Assembly: GCA_041671305.1 (NCBI GenBank)
Contig: JBAZBX010000002.1
Coordinates: 1-64,000, forward strand
Direction of reading: 5' to 3'
DNA: 64,000 bases
Source: CAIPBY01 sp041671305
GTDB lineage: Bacteria > Patescibacteriota > Patescibacteriia > 2-01-FULL-39-33
Shown here: piece after piece, positions 8,953 through 16,951 of the stretch
How the letters are laid out: every line of letters starts with the position of its first letter
Numbering within the stretch: position 1 is the first letter of the stretch
Made by a program: the position numbers and the translations under genes
The notes under the pieces: generated by a model
What the model was told of the DNA's origin: nothing
What the model saw: the letters and a program-made list of their open reading frames with translations, nothing else
The model's database searches: none

Positions 8953-9093
8953 TTGTCATTCCGACCGAGCTCTCAAGAGCGAGTGGAGGAATCCCTTTCG
9001 TTAAAATTTAAAGCGATTTCTCCACTACGTCCTGATTACCGGACTTGCGCCACCGCTAAAGCTTTAGCGACACGCGGTCGGTCGGAATGACAA
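8953..9093. repeat. Palindromic intergenic element between radA and recG
   Basis: Perfect 16-bp inverted arms (TTGTCATTCCGACCGA at 8953-8968 and its complement at 9078-9093) enclose about 110 bp with further internal pairing. It fills the gap between two convergent genes and may end transcription from both sides. Its ends resemble the element inside leuS (43303-43393): both start TGTCATT then C/G-CGA-C/G. Confidence 0.75.
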
Positions 9094-9105
9094 CGAGAGA
9101 CATCT

Positions 9106-11154
9106 TTATTCCAAATGGTAAGTAAATTTATAATTTTCTAGTTTTCTAGTTAACGCAGGATAATTTTCCAATCCTTTTCCTACCAATTCTTCGGCGATAT
9201 TTTTCGCTTTTTTTATTTGCTCTAAATTATTGATATCGGCAATTTGGAATTCAGCAAAACCTGATTGCTGATAGCCATAAACAGATCCTGAGCCCCGAAG
9301 CTCCAAATCCCTGTTGGCTAATTCAAATCCGTCACTGCATTCCTCCAGATATCTCAAACGCTGGAATGATTTCATGTCTTCACTGTCGCTAAACAAAAAA
9401 CAAAACGACTGAAAATCACCTCTTCCTACCCTGCCCCGAAATTGATGAAGCTGGGCCAACCCGAATCTTTCCGCCCCTTCAATCATCATAATACTGGCAT
9501 TGGGAATATCCACTCCCACCTCAACCACGGAAGTGGAAACCAAGAGTTTCAAGTCGCCATCGGAAAACTTTTTCATCACTGCTTCCTTTTCTTCCGATTT
9601 GAGTCTCCCATGGAGCAAACCCACGCTGAGATGCGGAAAAACCAATTTATCCAACTTCTCAAATTCCTCAGTCACCGATCTCACTCCCAATTTATCCGAA
9701 GGATCAATCAAGGGACAAATTACAAAGACCTGCCTTCCTTTTTTAATCTGTTCATCAATAAATTTATAAGCGTCATTTCTTTTCTCCGGCGGAACTAGCT
9801 TGGTAATGATTTTCTTACGGCCTTTGGGCATCTGCTTAATCAAGGATAAATCAAGATCGCCATAGACAATCAAGGATAGCGACCTGGGAATAGGAGTAGC
9901 AGTGAGGGAGAGAAAATGCGGACTGGATTCTCCCCTTTTTATCAATTTATGCCTCTGTTCCACGCCAAATCTATGCTGTTCATCTACGATAGCTAGTCCT
10001 AATTTACTAAATTCTACCCCATCCTGAATCAAAGCGTGCGTACCCACGATCAAGTCAATTTCTCCAGCTTGGCATTTTTCTATGAATTTATTTTTGGAAA
10101 TCTTTTCACCGTTGAACAATTTTTGTGTTCGGGTCAAAAGTCCTATTTTTATATCTGTTCCTAAAAATAAATTCTGCAGATTGCGATAGTGTTGAAAGGC
10201 CAGAATTTCCGTCGGAACCATAATCACGCTCTGCAAGCCGTTGAGATAAGATTGATATATGCCTAATGCCGCTACCACTGTTTTTCCAGAACCCACATCT
10301 CCATTAAGTAACCGATTCATGGGGTAAAGACGCATCATATCTTTCATAATTTCCCAAGCCGATCTCTTCTGGTCTAGAGTCAATTCAAATTTAAGATTAG
10401 AAACAAATTCCTTGATTTTCGCCTCAAAAAAATCCATGGGATAAGATTTTTGAGAAGCATTCTCTTGCTTAATCACCTGTGACCAAAGCTGAACCAAGAA
10501 CAACTCATCAAATGACAATCTGGTTCTGGCCTTTTCCAGTTCTTTCATGTCGTTTGGAAAATGAATGATACGAAGAGCGCTAGATAAGCTTATTAAATTT
10601 TCTCTAGTTTGTATTTCATGAGGCAAAAAATCCTCAATTTGTTCAACCAAATGAATAGCTAATTTAATTACTGACCTAATTTGTTTCTGTGACAAGCCCT
10701 CGGTTGAAGAATATATCGGCACGATTCCCATAGGGATGAAATTGGAAGAATACTTTTCATACATCGGGGAGTTAAAATATACATTAAACATATCTCCCGT
10801 TACTTTGCCGGAAATATAAAGCTTATCGCCCTGCCTGAGGCTTTTACCAATCCAAGGCTGATTAAACCAAATTATTTTTACACTGCCAGAGTCATCACTA
10901 ACTATGGCCTCCGTCATAATTTTTCTCTTGCGAACGCTACGTCTATTGGAAATCAGATCAATACTGGCTACAATGGTGGCCGTCTCGCCTTCCTTTAAAT
11001 CACTAATCTTGATAATTCTACTATAATCTTCATATCTAAACGGATAACAAAAAATGAGATCCAAAACGGTCTCAAGATTTATGTTTGCAAACCTTTTTGC
11101 CAAAGCTTTTCCTATACCACTGATATCTGAAATTGGAGAGTTTAAAGAAAGCAT
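9106..11154 (-). CDS. recG: ATP-dependent DNA helicase RecG
   Basis: RecG is a superfamily 2 helicase that remodels stalled forks and Holliday junctions. The N-terminal wedge/OB-fold lies around residues 50-150. Walker A GDVGSGKT is near 284, the DEQH box (VDEQHRFGVEQR) near 390, and the motif VI region QFRGRVGRG near 575. The 682-residue length is normal. The start MLSLNSPISDISGIGKA leads straight into the RecG N-terminus. It follows tRNA-Arg by 15 nt on the same strand, so it may be transcribed together with the tRNAs and the 167-residue membrane protein from the promoter at 11946-11975. Confidence 0.97.
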   Translation of the reverse strand: MLSLNSPISDISGIGKALAKRFANINLETVLDLIFCYPFRYEDYSRIIKISDLKEGETATIVASIDLISNRRSVRKRKIMTEAIVSDDSGSVKIIWFNQPWIGKSLRQGDKLYISGKVTGDMFNVYFNSPMYEKYSSNFIPMGIVPIYSSTEGLSQKQIRSVIKLAIHLVEQIEDFLPHEIQTRENLISLSSALRIIHFPNDMKELEKARTRLSFDELFLVQLWSQVIKQENASQKSYPMDFFEAKIKEFVSNLKFELTLDQKRSAWEIMKDMMRLYPMNRLLNGDVGSGKTVVAALGIYQSYLNGLQSVIMVPTEILAFQHYRNLQNLFLGTDIKIGLLTRTQKLFNGEKISKNKFIEKCQAGEIDLIVGTHALIQDGVEFSKLGLAIVDEQHRFGVEQRHKLIKRGESSPHFLSLTATPIPRSLSLIVYGDLDLSLIKQMPKGRKKIITKLVPPEKRNDAYKFIDEQIKKGRQVFVICPLIDPSDKLGVRSVTEEFEKLDKLVFPHLSVGLLHGRLKSEEKEAVMKKFSDGDLKLLVSTSVVEVGVDIPNASIMMIEGAERFGLAQLHQFRGRVGRGDFQSFCFLFSDSEDMKSFQRLRYLEECSDGFELANRDLELRGSGSVYGYQQSGFAEFQIADINNLEQIKKAKNIAEELVGKGLENYPALTRKLENYKFTYHLE

Positions 11155-11169
11155 GGAAAATATATTATT

Positions 11170-11241
11170 GCGTCCGGCAGGAATTGAACCTGCGACCTGC
11201 AGCTCCGCAAGCTGACGCTCTATCCCCTGAGCTACGGACGC
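11170..11241 (-). tRNA. tRNA-Arg (anticodon GCG)
   Basis: A 72-nt cloverleaf: 7-bp acceptor GCGTCCG/CGGACGC, D arm GCTC...GAGC, anticodon loop TTGCGGA, T arm GCAGG-TTCAATT-CCTGC. Anticodon GCG reads CGC/CGU. The base pair closing the anticodon stem is a T-C mismatch. No CCA is encoded. Confidence 0.93.
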
Positions 11242-11246
11242 GAAAT

Positions 11247-11750
11247 TTACAATCTCAAGTAGCGACGCAATTTATCGGATATAGGCTCAATTTCCCTTTC
11301 CAAATCTTCTTTAAGATATTTGAGTAAAAATCTTCTAATTGATACCGCATCTTGCCCGTCCAATGGCACAACCAGCCTGCCCAGCAATGGATTCCTAAAT
11401 TGAAAATAGAGATTTTTAATGCCAAATTCCTCATAAACCATAAAAAAATGATCTACATCCCGGAAATAATTAAAATTCCTTCCCGCCTTTACTCCTTCAT
11501 TAGTGAGAACAAAATCAATCATTTCTGGATTACGATTATCATGAAGCAGAGTCACCAAATAAAACAAAATAAGAAAAATAGCAAATAATGGATTGTTGGC
11601 AAAAAAACACCAGGCCACAAAAGCGGTTAAAAGCAAGAGAGAAATCACATACCACCAAATATCTTTGTGGTACTTGATATACTCGGGATACTCCCAAGAA
11701 TACACGATCTGACTCAACTTTTGTTCGTTGTTGTTTTGTCCTCCTTCCAT
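11247..11750 (-). CDS. Two-helix membrane protein, possible PH-like C-terminal domain
   Basis: I do not recognise a named family with certainty. After a polar N-terminus (residues 1-28) come two adjacent membrane helices near 31-70 (WWYVISLLLLTAFVAWCFF and FAIFLILFYLVTLL). The cytosolic domain of about 95 residues that follows (IDFVLTNEGVKAGRNFNYFRDVDHFFMVYE) has strand-rich spacing reminiscent of bacterial PH-like/YcxB domains, with a final amphipathic helix. It lies between tRNA-Ser and tRNA-Arg on one strand with gaps of 24 and 5 nt, so it is probably in one transcript with them and recG. Confidence 0.8.
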   Translation of the reverse strand: MEGGQNNNEQKLSQIVYSWEYPEYIKYHKDIWWYVISLLLLTAFVAWCFFANNPLFAIFLILFYLVTLLHDNRNPEMIDFVLTNEGVKAGRNFNYFRDVDHFFMVYEEFGIKNLYFQFRNPLLGRLVVPLDGQDAVSIRRFLLKYLKEDLEREIEPISDKLRRYLRL

Positions 11751-11774
11751 ATTTTTATAATTATTATCTTCTAC

Positions 11775-11864
11775 GGAGAGACAGGGATTTGAACCCTGGA
11801 TACGCCCAAAAAGACGTATAACAGGTTAGCAACCTGCCGCTTTCAGCCACTCAGCCATCTCTCC
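11775..11864 (-). tRNA. tRNA-Ser (anticodon GCT)
   Basis: Class II tRNA of 90 nt: acceptor GGAGAGA/TCTCTCC, anticodon loop TTGCTAA (GCT, reads AGC/AGU), long variable arm (TATACG...CGTATC) and T loop TTCAAAT. No encoded CCA. Confidence 0.95.
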
Positions 11865-11945
11865 ACACTATTATATTTTAAATTACCATTTTCCCATATC
11901 GGAATATTCTGATTAATTACCCCCAACTACGAGAATTACAAGGGT

Positions 11946-11975
11946 ATTATAGCATATTTTTTTGACGTTCGTCAA
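11946..11975 (-). promoter_or_regulatory. Sigma70-type promoter for tRNA-Ser/tRNA-Arg/recG
   Basis: On the minus strand: -35 TTGACG (11975-11970), 18-nt spacer, -10 TATAAT (11951-11946), about 80 nt before tRNA-Ser. The -35 is half of a small palindrome TTGACG-TT-CGTCAA (11962-11975). Confidence 0.65.
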
Positions 11976-12096
11976 TGCACTCGGATCGGGGTTAAATTTT
12001 TCTAAAAATGAACAAATAAAAAATGAGTTGATAAACTGCTCAAAACCCAAAATAAAAATTACCAAAAGAATACTTGTGTAAATTTATTTATAGATG

Positions 12097-12117
12097 TGAT
12101 ATAATATATGTTATAAT
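12097..12117 (+). promoter_or_regulatory. Two tandem extended -10 elements before the surface protein gene
   Basis: TGA-TATAAT (12097-12105) and TGT-TATAAT (12109-12117) lie 40-60 nt before ATG 12160. No convincing -35 is seen. The gap 11865-12159 holds nothing else I can support apart from the minus-strand promoter at 11946. Confidence 0.45.
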
Positions 12118-12159
12118 ATATTAAATCCTTAAAAAATAATTAATTTAAATTATAAACTC

Positions 12160-13815
12160 ATGAAACTATTTAATAAAGTTTCAATGGCTGTATTGGCCGT
12201 GGTATTTATGCTTGGTCTGACCGAGCCAACTGTCACCTTGGCAGCTTCCATGCCACTATTGGGTGCCGCGGAGAATTTCTCGGTCTTGGCCGGCTTATCA
12301 ATGAGTGCTGCCGCCGCTGGCACCACCATTTCCGGTAATTTAGGTCTCAGCCCTGGCCTGGCTGTTTCAAGAACCGGCCCCTGGACGGTAGGCGGTACTG
12401 AATATTTCGGCACCACGCCTTCCTTGTCCGCAACTGCTCAAGTTGATGCCTTAGCAGCTTACAACAACCTGGCAGGACAAAGCTCTAATGGGTCATGGGG
12501 CACAAGTCCATGGAGCCCAACACCGGGTACCTATACTGTGGCTAGTGATGTTACATTCACTGGAACAATTACTCTTAACGGCGGTTATGACGATGTCTGG
12601 ATTTTTCAGGTTGGACGTGATATGACTTTTGATGGTTCGGTGGTTCTCACCGGTAATGCCCAGCCATGCCATGTTTTTTGGCAAATAGATAGAAGTGCGA
12701 CTATAGCTTCGGGCAGTAATTTTGTCGGGACTCTTATCGCCTCAACGGGCAGTGTCACTTTGGTTTCCGGCGCAACAGTTAACGGCCGAATTATGGTGCT
12801 CAATGCCTCTTTAACGACCGATGGCAATACTATTTCCGGACCAACCTGCCTAGTTGCGCCCACTCCAGCTCCCACCTGCACTCTTTCTGCTTCTCCTAAT
12901 CCAGTTGATTATAATGGTACTTCTGCCATTACCTGGTCTTCAACTGATGCCACCGCTTGTACCGCCTCAGGCGGATCTACTGGCTGGACCAGTATCAGTG
13001 GTTCCTCTGGTGCCTGGACTTCTGGCGCTTTAACCCTAGGCTCTACATATTCCATGACTTGCACTGGTCCTGGTGGCACCTCGCCTCAATGCAATGTTGC
13101 AGTAACCGTGAATCCCGCACCTGATCCCGCGATTCTTCATGTCATTAAACATGTTATTAATAATAGCGGTGGCTCAACATTAGCTCCTGGCTTCAGCGTA
13201 CACGTAAAAGATGACTCAGGGGATGTCGCCGGAAGCCCAGCTAGTCCGCAAGCGGGAGCAGAAGATCCAGGAACTACTTATACTTTGGATGCTGGCACTT
13301 ATACCGTCAGTGAAGATACTAATACTTCTTATGTGCGAACTTTTGGCGAGGACTGTAATGCTATTACCGGTATTATCACTCTTGCCCCTGGTGAGGAAAA
13401 AACTTGTACCATTACCAATGACGATATTGTGCCCGCTCCGCCGGTCTCCACGATTATTGTCGCAAAAGTTGTTGTCGGTGGAACTAAGCTCCCCGATGCT
13501 TTTAATCTGTTTGTCGATGGTGCGCCGGTTCTTCGCAATGTGGCCAATGTTTTTTCTGTCGGTGCGCATGTTGTGAGTGAAACCGTTGATACCAACTACA
13601 CTCGCACTTTTGCCCTTGATTGTCTAAGTGGCAGCGTGACTCTTATCGCGGGTGACAACAAGACCTGCATCATTACCAATACCTATAAAGCACCTTCATC
13701 CGGTGGCGGTTCTTACTCTCCACCTGTTCCACCGCTTATTGATGTGGTAAAAGTTCCCAGTCCCCTGGCTTTGCCTGTCGGTCCTGGTTCGGTGACCTAC
13801 ACTTACACACTTTAA
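12160..13815 (+). CDS. Secreted DUF3494 (ice-binding-like) surface protein, cut by in-frame TAA
   Basis: A signal peptide (about residues 1-29) leads to a DUF3494 domain at about 30-230 (NFSVLAGLSMSAAAAGTTISGNLG, ending in NGRIMVLNASLTT). This is the beta-solenoid family of ice-binding and adhesion-type proteins. Then follow an Ig-like domain with Cys pairs (235-325), two ~90-residue domains with CxITN endings (TCTITNDD, TCIITNTY), and the start of a DUF11-like repeat. Translation stops at TAA 13813-13815 in mid-repeat. The same frame reopens at once and continues to an LPNTG anchor (13849-14529), so this is the front part of a 790-codon gene. It is richer in GC and in Thr/Ser/Gly than its neighbours. 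Ice binding is not implied; many family members act as surface adhesins. Confidence 0.85.
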   Translation: MKLFNKVSMAVLAVVFMLGLTEPTVTLAASMPLLGAAENFSVLAGLSMSAAAAGTTISGNLGLSPGLAVSRTGPWTVGGTEYFGTTPSLSATAQVDALAAYNNLAGQSSNGSWGTSPWSPTPGTYTVASDVTFTGTITLNGGYDDVWIFQVGRDMTFDGSVVLTGNAQPCHVFWQIDRSATIASGSNFVGTLIASTGSVTLVSGATVNGRIMVLNASLTTDGNTISGPTCLVAPTPAPTCTLSASPNPVDYNGTSAITWSSTDATACTASGGSTGWTSISGSSGAWTSGALTLGSTYSMTCTGPGGTSPQCNVAVTVNPAPDPAILHVIKHVINNSGGSTLAPGFSVHVKDDSGDVAGSPASPQAGAEDPGTTYTLDAGTYTVSEDTNTSYVRTFGEDCNAITGIITLAPGEEKTCTITNDDIVPAPPVSTIIVAKVVVGGTKLPDAFNLFVDGAPVLRNVANVFSVGAHVVSETVDTNYTRTFALDCLSGSVTLIAGDNKTCIITNTYKAPSSGGGSYSPPVPPLIDVVKVPSPLALPVGPGSVTYTYTL

Positions 13816-13848
13816 AATATCGGTACCGTTCCGGTAACTAATTTAACA

Positions 13849-14529
13849 ATGGTAGATGATAGCTGTAGTTCCACAACCCTTGCTTCTGGTGATAGCAATG
13901 GCGACGCCAAACTTGATGTGAATGAAACCTGGACATATAACTGCTCTACAACACTCTCAACAACTCATACCAACACCGTCGTCGCCACTGGCTGGGCCAA
14001 TGGCATCAGCGCAATTGATATCGCCAGCGCTACGGTCGTGGTCGGAGCGCCAGTCGTGCCACCGCTTATCCATGTGACAAAGCTTCCTAGTCCGCTGACG
14101 CTACCTGCTAGCGGAGGAATGGTTACTTATACATATACAGTAACTAATCCTGGTACCGTTCCATTAAGCAATGTCAGTATTACTGACGATAAATGTACCG
14201 GCTTGCCTGGTCGTGTTGTGGGACATCCTGGAGACATCAATAAAAATGACCTACTTGAAAGCAATGAGACTTGGATATTTACTTGTAAATCCAATCTCAC
14301 CAAAACCACAACTAATACCGCCACAGCAAGCGGTGAAGCTAATGGTTTGACTGCGAAAGATTATGCCATTACCACTGTTGTGGTGGCTGCTGCGGCCGTT
14401 CCTAAATTACCAAATACAGGATCTTTTTTTGAGGGCAATACTGTGCAATGGATTATGGCTATGTTGGCTGGCCTTCTCATCTTGGTTTCTGTCTCAGTTG
14501 CTCTGATTCTAAAAAAACGTACGATTTAG
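13849..14529 (+). CDS. LPNTG-anchored C-terminal part of the DUF3494 surface protein
   Basis: Same frame as the previous gene (offset exactly 563 codons), separated only by TAA 13813. It encodes the rest of one DUF11-like repeat, a second full copy (PPLIHVTKLPSPLTLPASGG...) and a sorting signal: LPNTG (14407-14421), a hydrophobic helix and a KKR tail. The ATG at 13849 is merely the first in-frame Met after the stop; there is no signal peptide and no good ribosome site. If made alone the product could not be exported normally. It is best read as the downstream half of a gene broken by a nonsense mutation, or joined by readthrough. The sortase next door is the expected processing enzyme. Confidence 0.7.
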   Translation: MVDDSCSSTTLASGDSNGDAKLDVNETWTYNCSTTLSTTHTNTVVATGWANGISAIDIASATVVVGAPVVPPLIHVTKLPSPLTLPASGGMVTYTYTVTNPGTVPLSNVSITDDKCTGLPGRVVGHPGDINKNDLLESNETWIFTCKSNLTKTTTNTATASGEANGLTAKDYAITTVVVAAAAVPKLPNTGSFFEGNTVQWIMAMLAGLLILVSVSVALILKKRTI

Positions 14530-14550
14530 TTTAAATATTCTAAAGGTAGG

Positions 14551-14576
14551 AAAGACCCCGCCTTAACGGGGTCTTT
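14551..14576 (+). terminator. GC-rich hairpin between surface protein and sortase
   Basis: A perfect 10-bp stem (14551-14560 with 14567-14576) has a 6-nt loop and is followed by GTGTT, only a weak T run. It ends 5 nt before the sortase ATG, so it may attenuate or process the transcript rather than stop it fully. Confidence 0.6.
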
Positions 14577-14581
14577 GTGTT

Positions 14582-15223
14582 ATGAAATCCATGCGATCTA
14601 AAATTTCATTTAAAAAATTATTTTTTATTGTTAATATTTTTGCAATTATATTTTCTGCAATAGTTATTGTTTCTCTCTCATGTGCTCTGCCGGTTTCTAA
14701 TTCCCATGCCAATGGTTATGTTTCACAAAATTTGGTTAATGGCGCCTCAGCTGAGTCTACTCAGATTATGGGTCAGACAGTCCTAACTATACGTCTCAAA
14801 ATTCCCAAAATAAAAGTGGATACTGCTCTGGAATCTGTAGGTCTGACAGCTCAAGGAGCAGTAAACGTGCCTAAGGGACTTACCAACGCTGCTTGGTTCA
14901 ATCTTGGGCCTCATCCCGGAGAAAATGGCAATGCGGTTATTACCGGTCATTATGGGATTTGGAAAAACGGTACGCCAACAGTATTCAATAATTTATATAA
15001 ATTACGTCCAGGTGATAAATTATATATTGAAAATGAAAAAGGGGAAATTATTACTTTTGTGGTAAGAGAAAGTAGAAATTATAACCCAAATACGGACGCT
15101 TCAGACATATTCATTTCAAATGATGGCAAGTCGCATCTTAATCTCATCACCTGTGAAGGAGCTTGGAATAAAGTTTCTAAAAGTTATCCCAAACGACTAG
15201 TGGTATTTACTGATAAAGAATAA
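14582..15223 (+). CDS. Sortase (LPxTG transpeptidase)
   Basis: An N-terminal membrane anchor (about residues 11-37) is followed by the sortase beta-barrel. The catalytic triad can be placed: His123 in ITGHYG, Cys191 in LITCEG, Arg205 in PKRLVVF. The enzyme cleaves LPxTG-type signals and joins the protein to cell-wall peptide. The LPNTG protein directly upstream is the obvious substrate. The active-site motif LITC differs from the common TLTC, and I do not assign a class with confidence (D/E/F-like). A stable terminator follows at 15252. Confidence 0.93.
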   Translation: MKSMRSKISFKKLFFIVNIFAIIFSAIVIVSLSCALPVSNSHANGYVSQNLVNGASAESTQIMGQTVLTIRLKIPKIKVDTALESVGLTAQGAVNVPKGLTNAAWFNLGPHPGENGNAVITGHYGIWKNGTPTVFNNLYKLRPGDKLYIENEKGEIITFVVRESRNYNPNTDASDIFISNDGKSHLNLITCEGAWNKVSKSYPKRLVVFTDKE

Positions 15224-15251
15224 ACAAGGAGGCATAGTCCACCATCAGTTG

Positions 15252-15283
15252 AAATAATCCAGATTTAATCTGGATTATTTTTT
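15252..15283 (+). terminator. Intrinsic terminator after the sortase gene
   Basis: A perfect 12-bp stem (15252-15263 with 15269-15280), 5-nt loop and T run. Confidence 0.85.
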
Positions 15284-15294
15284 ACACTTTTGAC

Positions 15295-15322
15295 TAAAAA
15301 CAAAAAAACTGGCCTAAGCCAG
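15295..15322 (-). terminator. Terminator for tRNA-Ser(TGA)
   Basis: Stem CTGGC (15309-15313) with GCCAG (15318-15322) and, on the minus strand, a run of seven T. It lies about 75 nt downstream of the tRNA, past another GC-rich palindrome at 15340-15390 (GCGAGC...GCTCGC). Confidence 0.7.
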
Positions 15323-15396
15323 ATTCTTTTATTTTTTCTCTCCTCTGCGAGCTCAATCGGACTTCGTTCGACGTAGCTCGCTTCGGCGAGCGCAGT

Positions 15397-15483
15397 CGGA
15401 GAGGGCGAGATTCGAACTCGCGATCCTTTTAAGGGGACTTCAGTTTTCAAGACTGACGCATTCAACCGCTCTGCCACCTCTCC
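15397..15483 (-). tRNA. tRNA-Ser (anticodon TGA)
   Basis: Class II tRNA: acceptor GGAGAGG/CCTCTCC, anticodon stem TCAGT/ACTGA around CTTGAAA (anticodon TGA, reads UCA), long variable arm and T loop TTCGAAT. No encoded CCA. Confidence 0.95.
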
Positions 15484-15647
15484 AATTTTATCTTGATTTA
15501 AATAACAATATCAACCTTTAAAATCTTGATTATTTTAGCATTTATAAGCAAAAATTTCAACCCCCCTTGTCCGCCATAGCTTTTTAGCGAAGGAGGATTC
15601 AATCGCCGACCGCAGGCAGACATTTATTTCAATAAATAAGCATCATT

Positions 15648-16367
15648 CTATCCTCTTGCCATGGCAAAGCCATAAATCTTCTCAAAACCAGCCCCTTTTA
15701 AGGTTCTAGCGCATTCCTGCATTGTCGCGCCTGTTGTATAGACGTCATCTACCAATATAACTTCTTTGGGTAAATCCTCTTTCCAATTTATATCAGAAAT
15801 TAATTTAAAACAACCCTTTATGCTTTCTTTTCTTTTTTCTACATCCAACATTGCTTGGTGTTTACCATATCTCTTTCTGGCAATAATCTTATCACAAATA
15901 TTATTCCCTCTGACTTTATTCAAAATATTACCAATTATTATGGACTGATTAAATCCTCTCTCCAAATATCTGCGCTTATGCAAAGGCACCGGGATCAAAA
16001 TAGCCTCCTCTGGCCAAAATCTTTCTCGTTCAAAATATTTCATAATCATCTTCTCCCAAACCTCACTGAGAGCATCGCAATAGCTATATTTAATTAAGTG
16101 TATGACTTCTTTTACTAATTTATTATGATAATTAGACACTACCCACAAACCAGAGATTACCGACTCACCCACGCAATTCGGGCAAACCGTCGGAAAATCA
16201 ATCTCCCTATTGCAAATCGGACAACAAAAATTATTTTTTATAATTATGGAGTCCAGACACTTGTCACAAATAAAATTATCAAATTCATGGCAACCCAAAC
16301 ATCTTTTGGGAAACAACAAATCATGAGCTAATTCAGAAAGAGCAGTAATACTACTGCCAAATGGCAT
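15648..16367 (-). CDS. comF: ComF family protein (zinc ribbon plus phosphoribosyltransferase)
   Basis: ComF/ComFC proteins are cytosolic partners of DNA uptake in naturally competent bacteria; the PRTase reaction is unknown. Four CxxC pairs near the N-terminus (CLGC, CDKC, CPIC, CPNC) form the double zinc ribbon. The C-terminal PRTase has the PRPP loop VILVDDVYTTGATM near residue 210. I used ATG 16367 (MPFGSSI); ATG 16385 is also possible. Both overlap the end of the upstream gene by 17 or 35 nt, so translation is coupled. It is the last gene of the secretion-like operon, which supports a link to DNA transfer. Confidence 0.9.
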   Translation of the reverse strand: MPFGSSITALSELAHDLLFPKRCLGCHEFDNFICDKCLDSIIIKNNFCCPICNREIDFPTVCPNCVGESVISGLWVVSNYHNKLVKEVIHLIKYSYCDALSEVWEKMIMKYFERERFWPEEAILIPVPLHKRRYLERGFNQSIIIGNILNKVRGNNICDKIIARKRYGKHQAMLDVEKRKESIKGCFKLISDINWKEDLPKEVILVDDVYTTGATMQECARTLKGAGFEKIYGFAMARG

Positions 16368-16935
16368 CGTCAACTTTCCATTCATTGCCGACTTTTATAA
16401 ATGATAATTTTAAGTTTTTGTATGAAATAACCGGCTCTAATCCATTTCCGGTTGAAATCGTTCTCTGAGCTTGCACCACAATAATGGCGCTACTGACTTC
16501 GGAACTGATTAAATCTGCACTCAATCCCCTGGTAGTTATTCCCTGGAATGTATCTACACTGCTGGTAGACGCTCGTTCCATGGCTATGGCATCGTTTATG
16601 GTTTTCTGCATTTTGTCACTCATAAATGGCTTTAAGTCATCAAGATTTTTGAATTTCTGATCTGTAGAGTAACTTCCATATCTTTCCGAAAAAGAAAGCG
16701 CCAATTGCTTAAGTCCCAAAGGATATTTTTTTTCTTCAGCCACACGTACCGGACTAGAGACTGGAAGTACGGCGGAACCATTGCCAGTTGAAACTGTTTG
16801 TGAATTATTATTATTCTGAGAATTAATTGGTTGATTGACGTTTTTTGTACCAAAGATAAGCCAAATAATAAACGCCAGTAAAACTATTACCGCTACGACC
16901 AACAAAGTAATGATAATTCTTTTTCTATTATCCAT
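16351..16935 (-). CDS. Single-pass membrane protein, VirB8-like (NTF2-fold) candidate
   Basis: A short basic N-terminus and one membrane helix (residues 5-29, IIITLLVVAVIVLLAFIIWLIF) precede an Asn/Gln/Ser linker. A ~130-residue outer domain follows, ending in KLSFIKVGNEWKVDDAIWQ, the final-strand pattern of NTF2-like folds. VirB8 of type IV secretion systems has just this layout, so I suggest a VirB8-like assembly factor, but similarity is by architecture only. The gene lies 16 nt after the VirB4 ATPase and overlaps comF. Confidence 0.75.
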   Translation of the reverse strand: MDNRKRIIITLLVVAVIVLLAFIIWLIFGTKNVNQPINSQNNNNSQTVSTGNGSAVLPVSSPVRVAEEKKYPLGLKQLALSFSERYGSYSTDQKFKNLDDLKPFMSDKMQKTINDAIAMERASTSSVDTFQGITTRGLSADLISSEVSSAIIVVQAQRTISTGNGLEPVISYKNLKLSFIKVGNEWKVDDAIWQ

Positions 16936-16951
16936 ATTTAATAATATTAGC

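Noticed and set aside
11133..11327. Plus-strand frame covering tRNA-Arg
   Set aside because: It reads through the tRNA complement (the RQELNLRP-type artefact) and has no protein features.
13813..13815. TAA as a reassigned sense codon
   Set aside because: TAA ends many intact genes in this window, so a changed code is not supported; a local mutation or readthrough is simpler.
15340..15390. GC-rich palindrome next to tRNA-Ser(TGA) as an attachment site
   Set aside because: There is no integrase nearby and no second copy of the tRNA end was seen; it looks like another palindromic repeat.
15265..15477. Minus-strand frame covering tRNA-Ser(TGA)
   Set aside because: It is mostly translated tRNA, a known annotation artefact; no independent protein signal.
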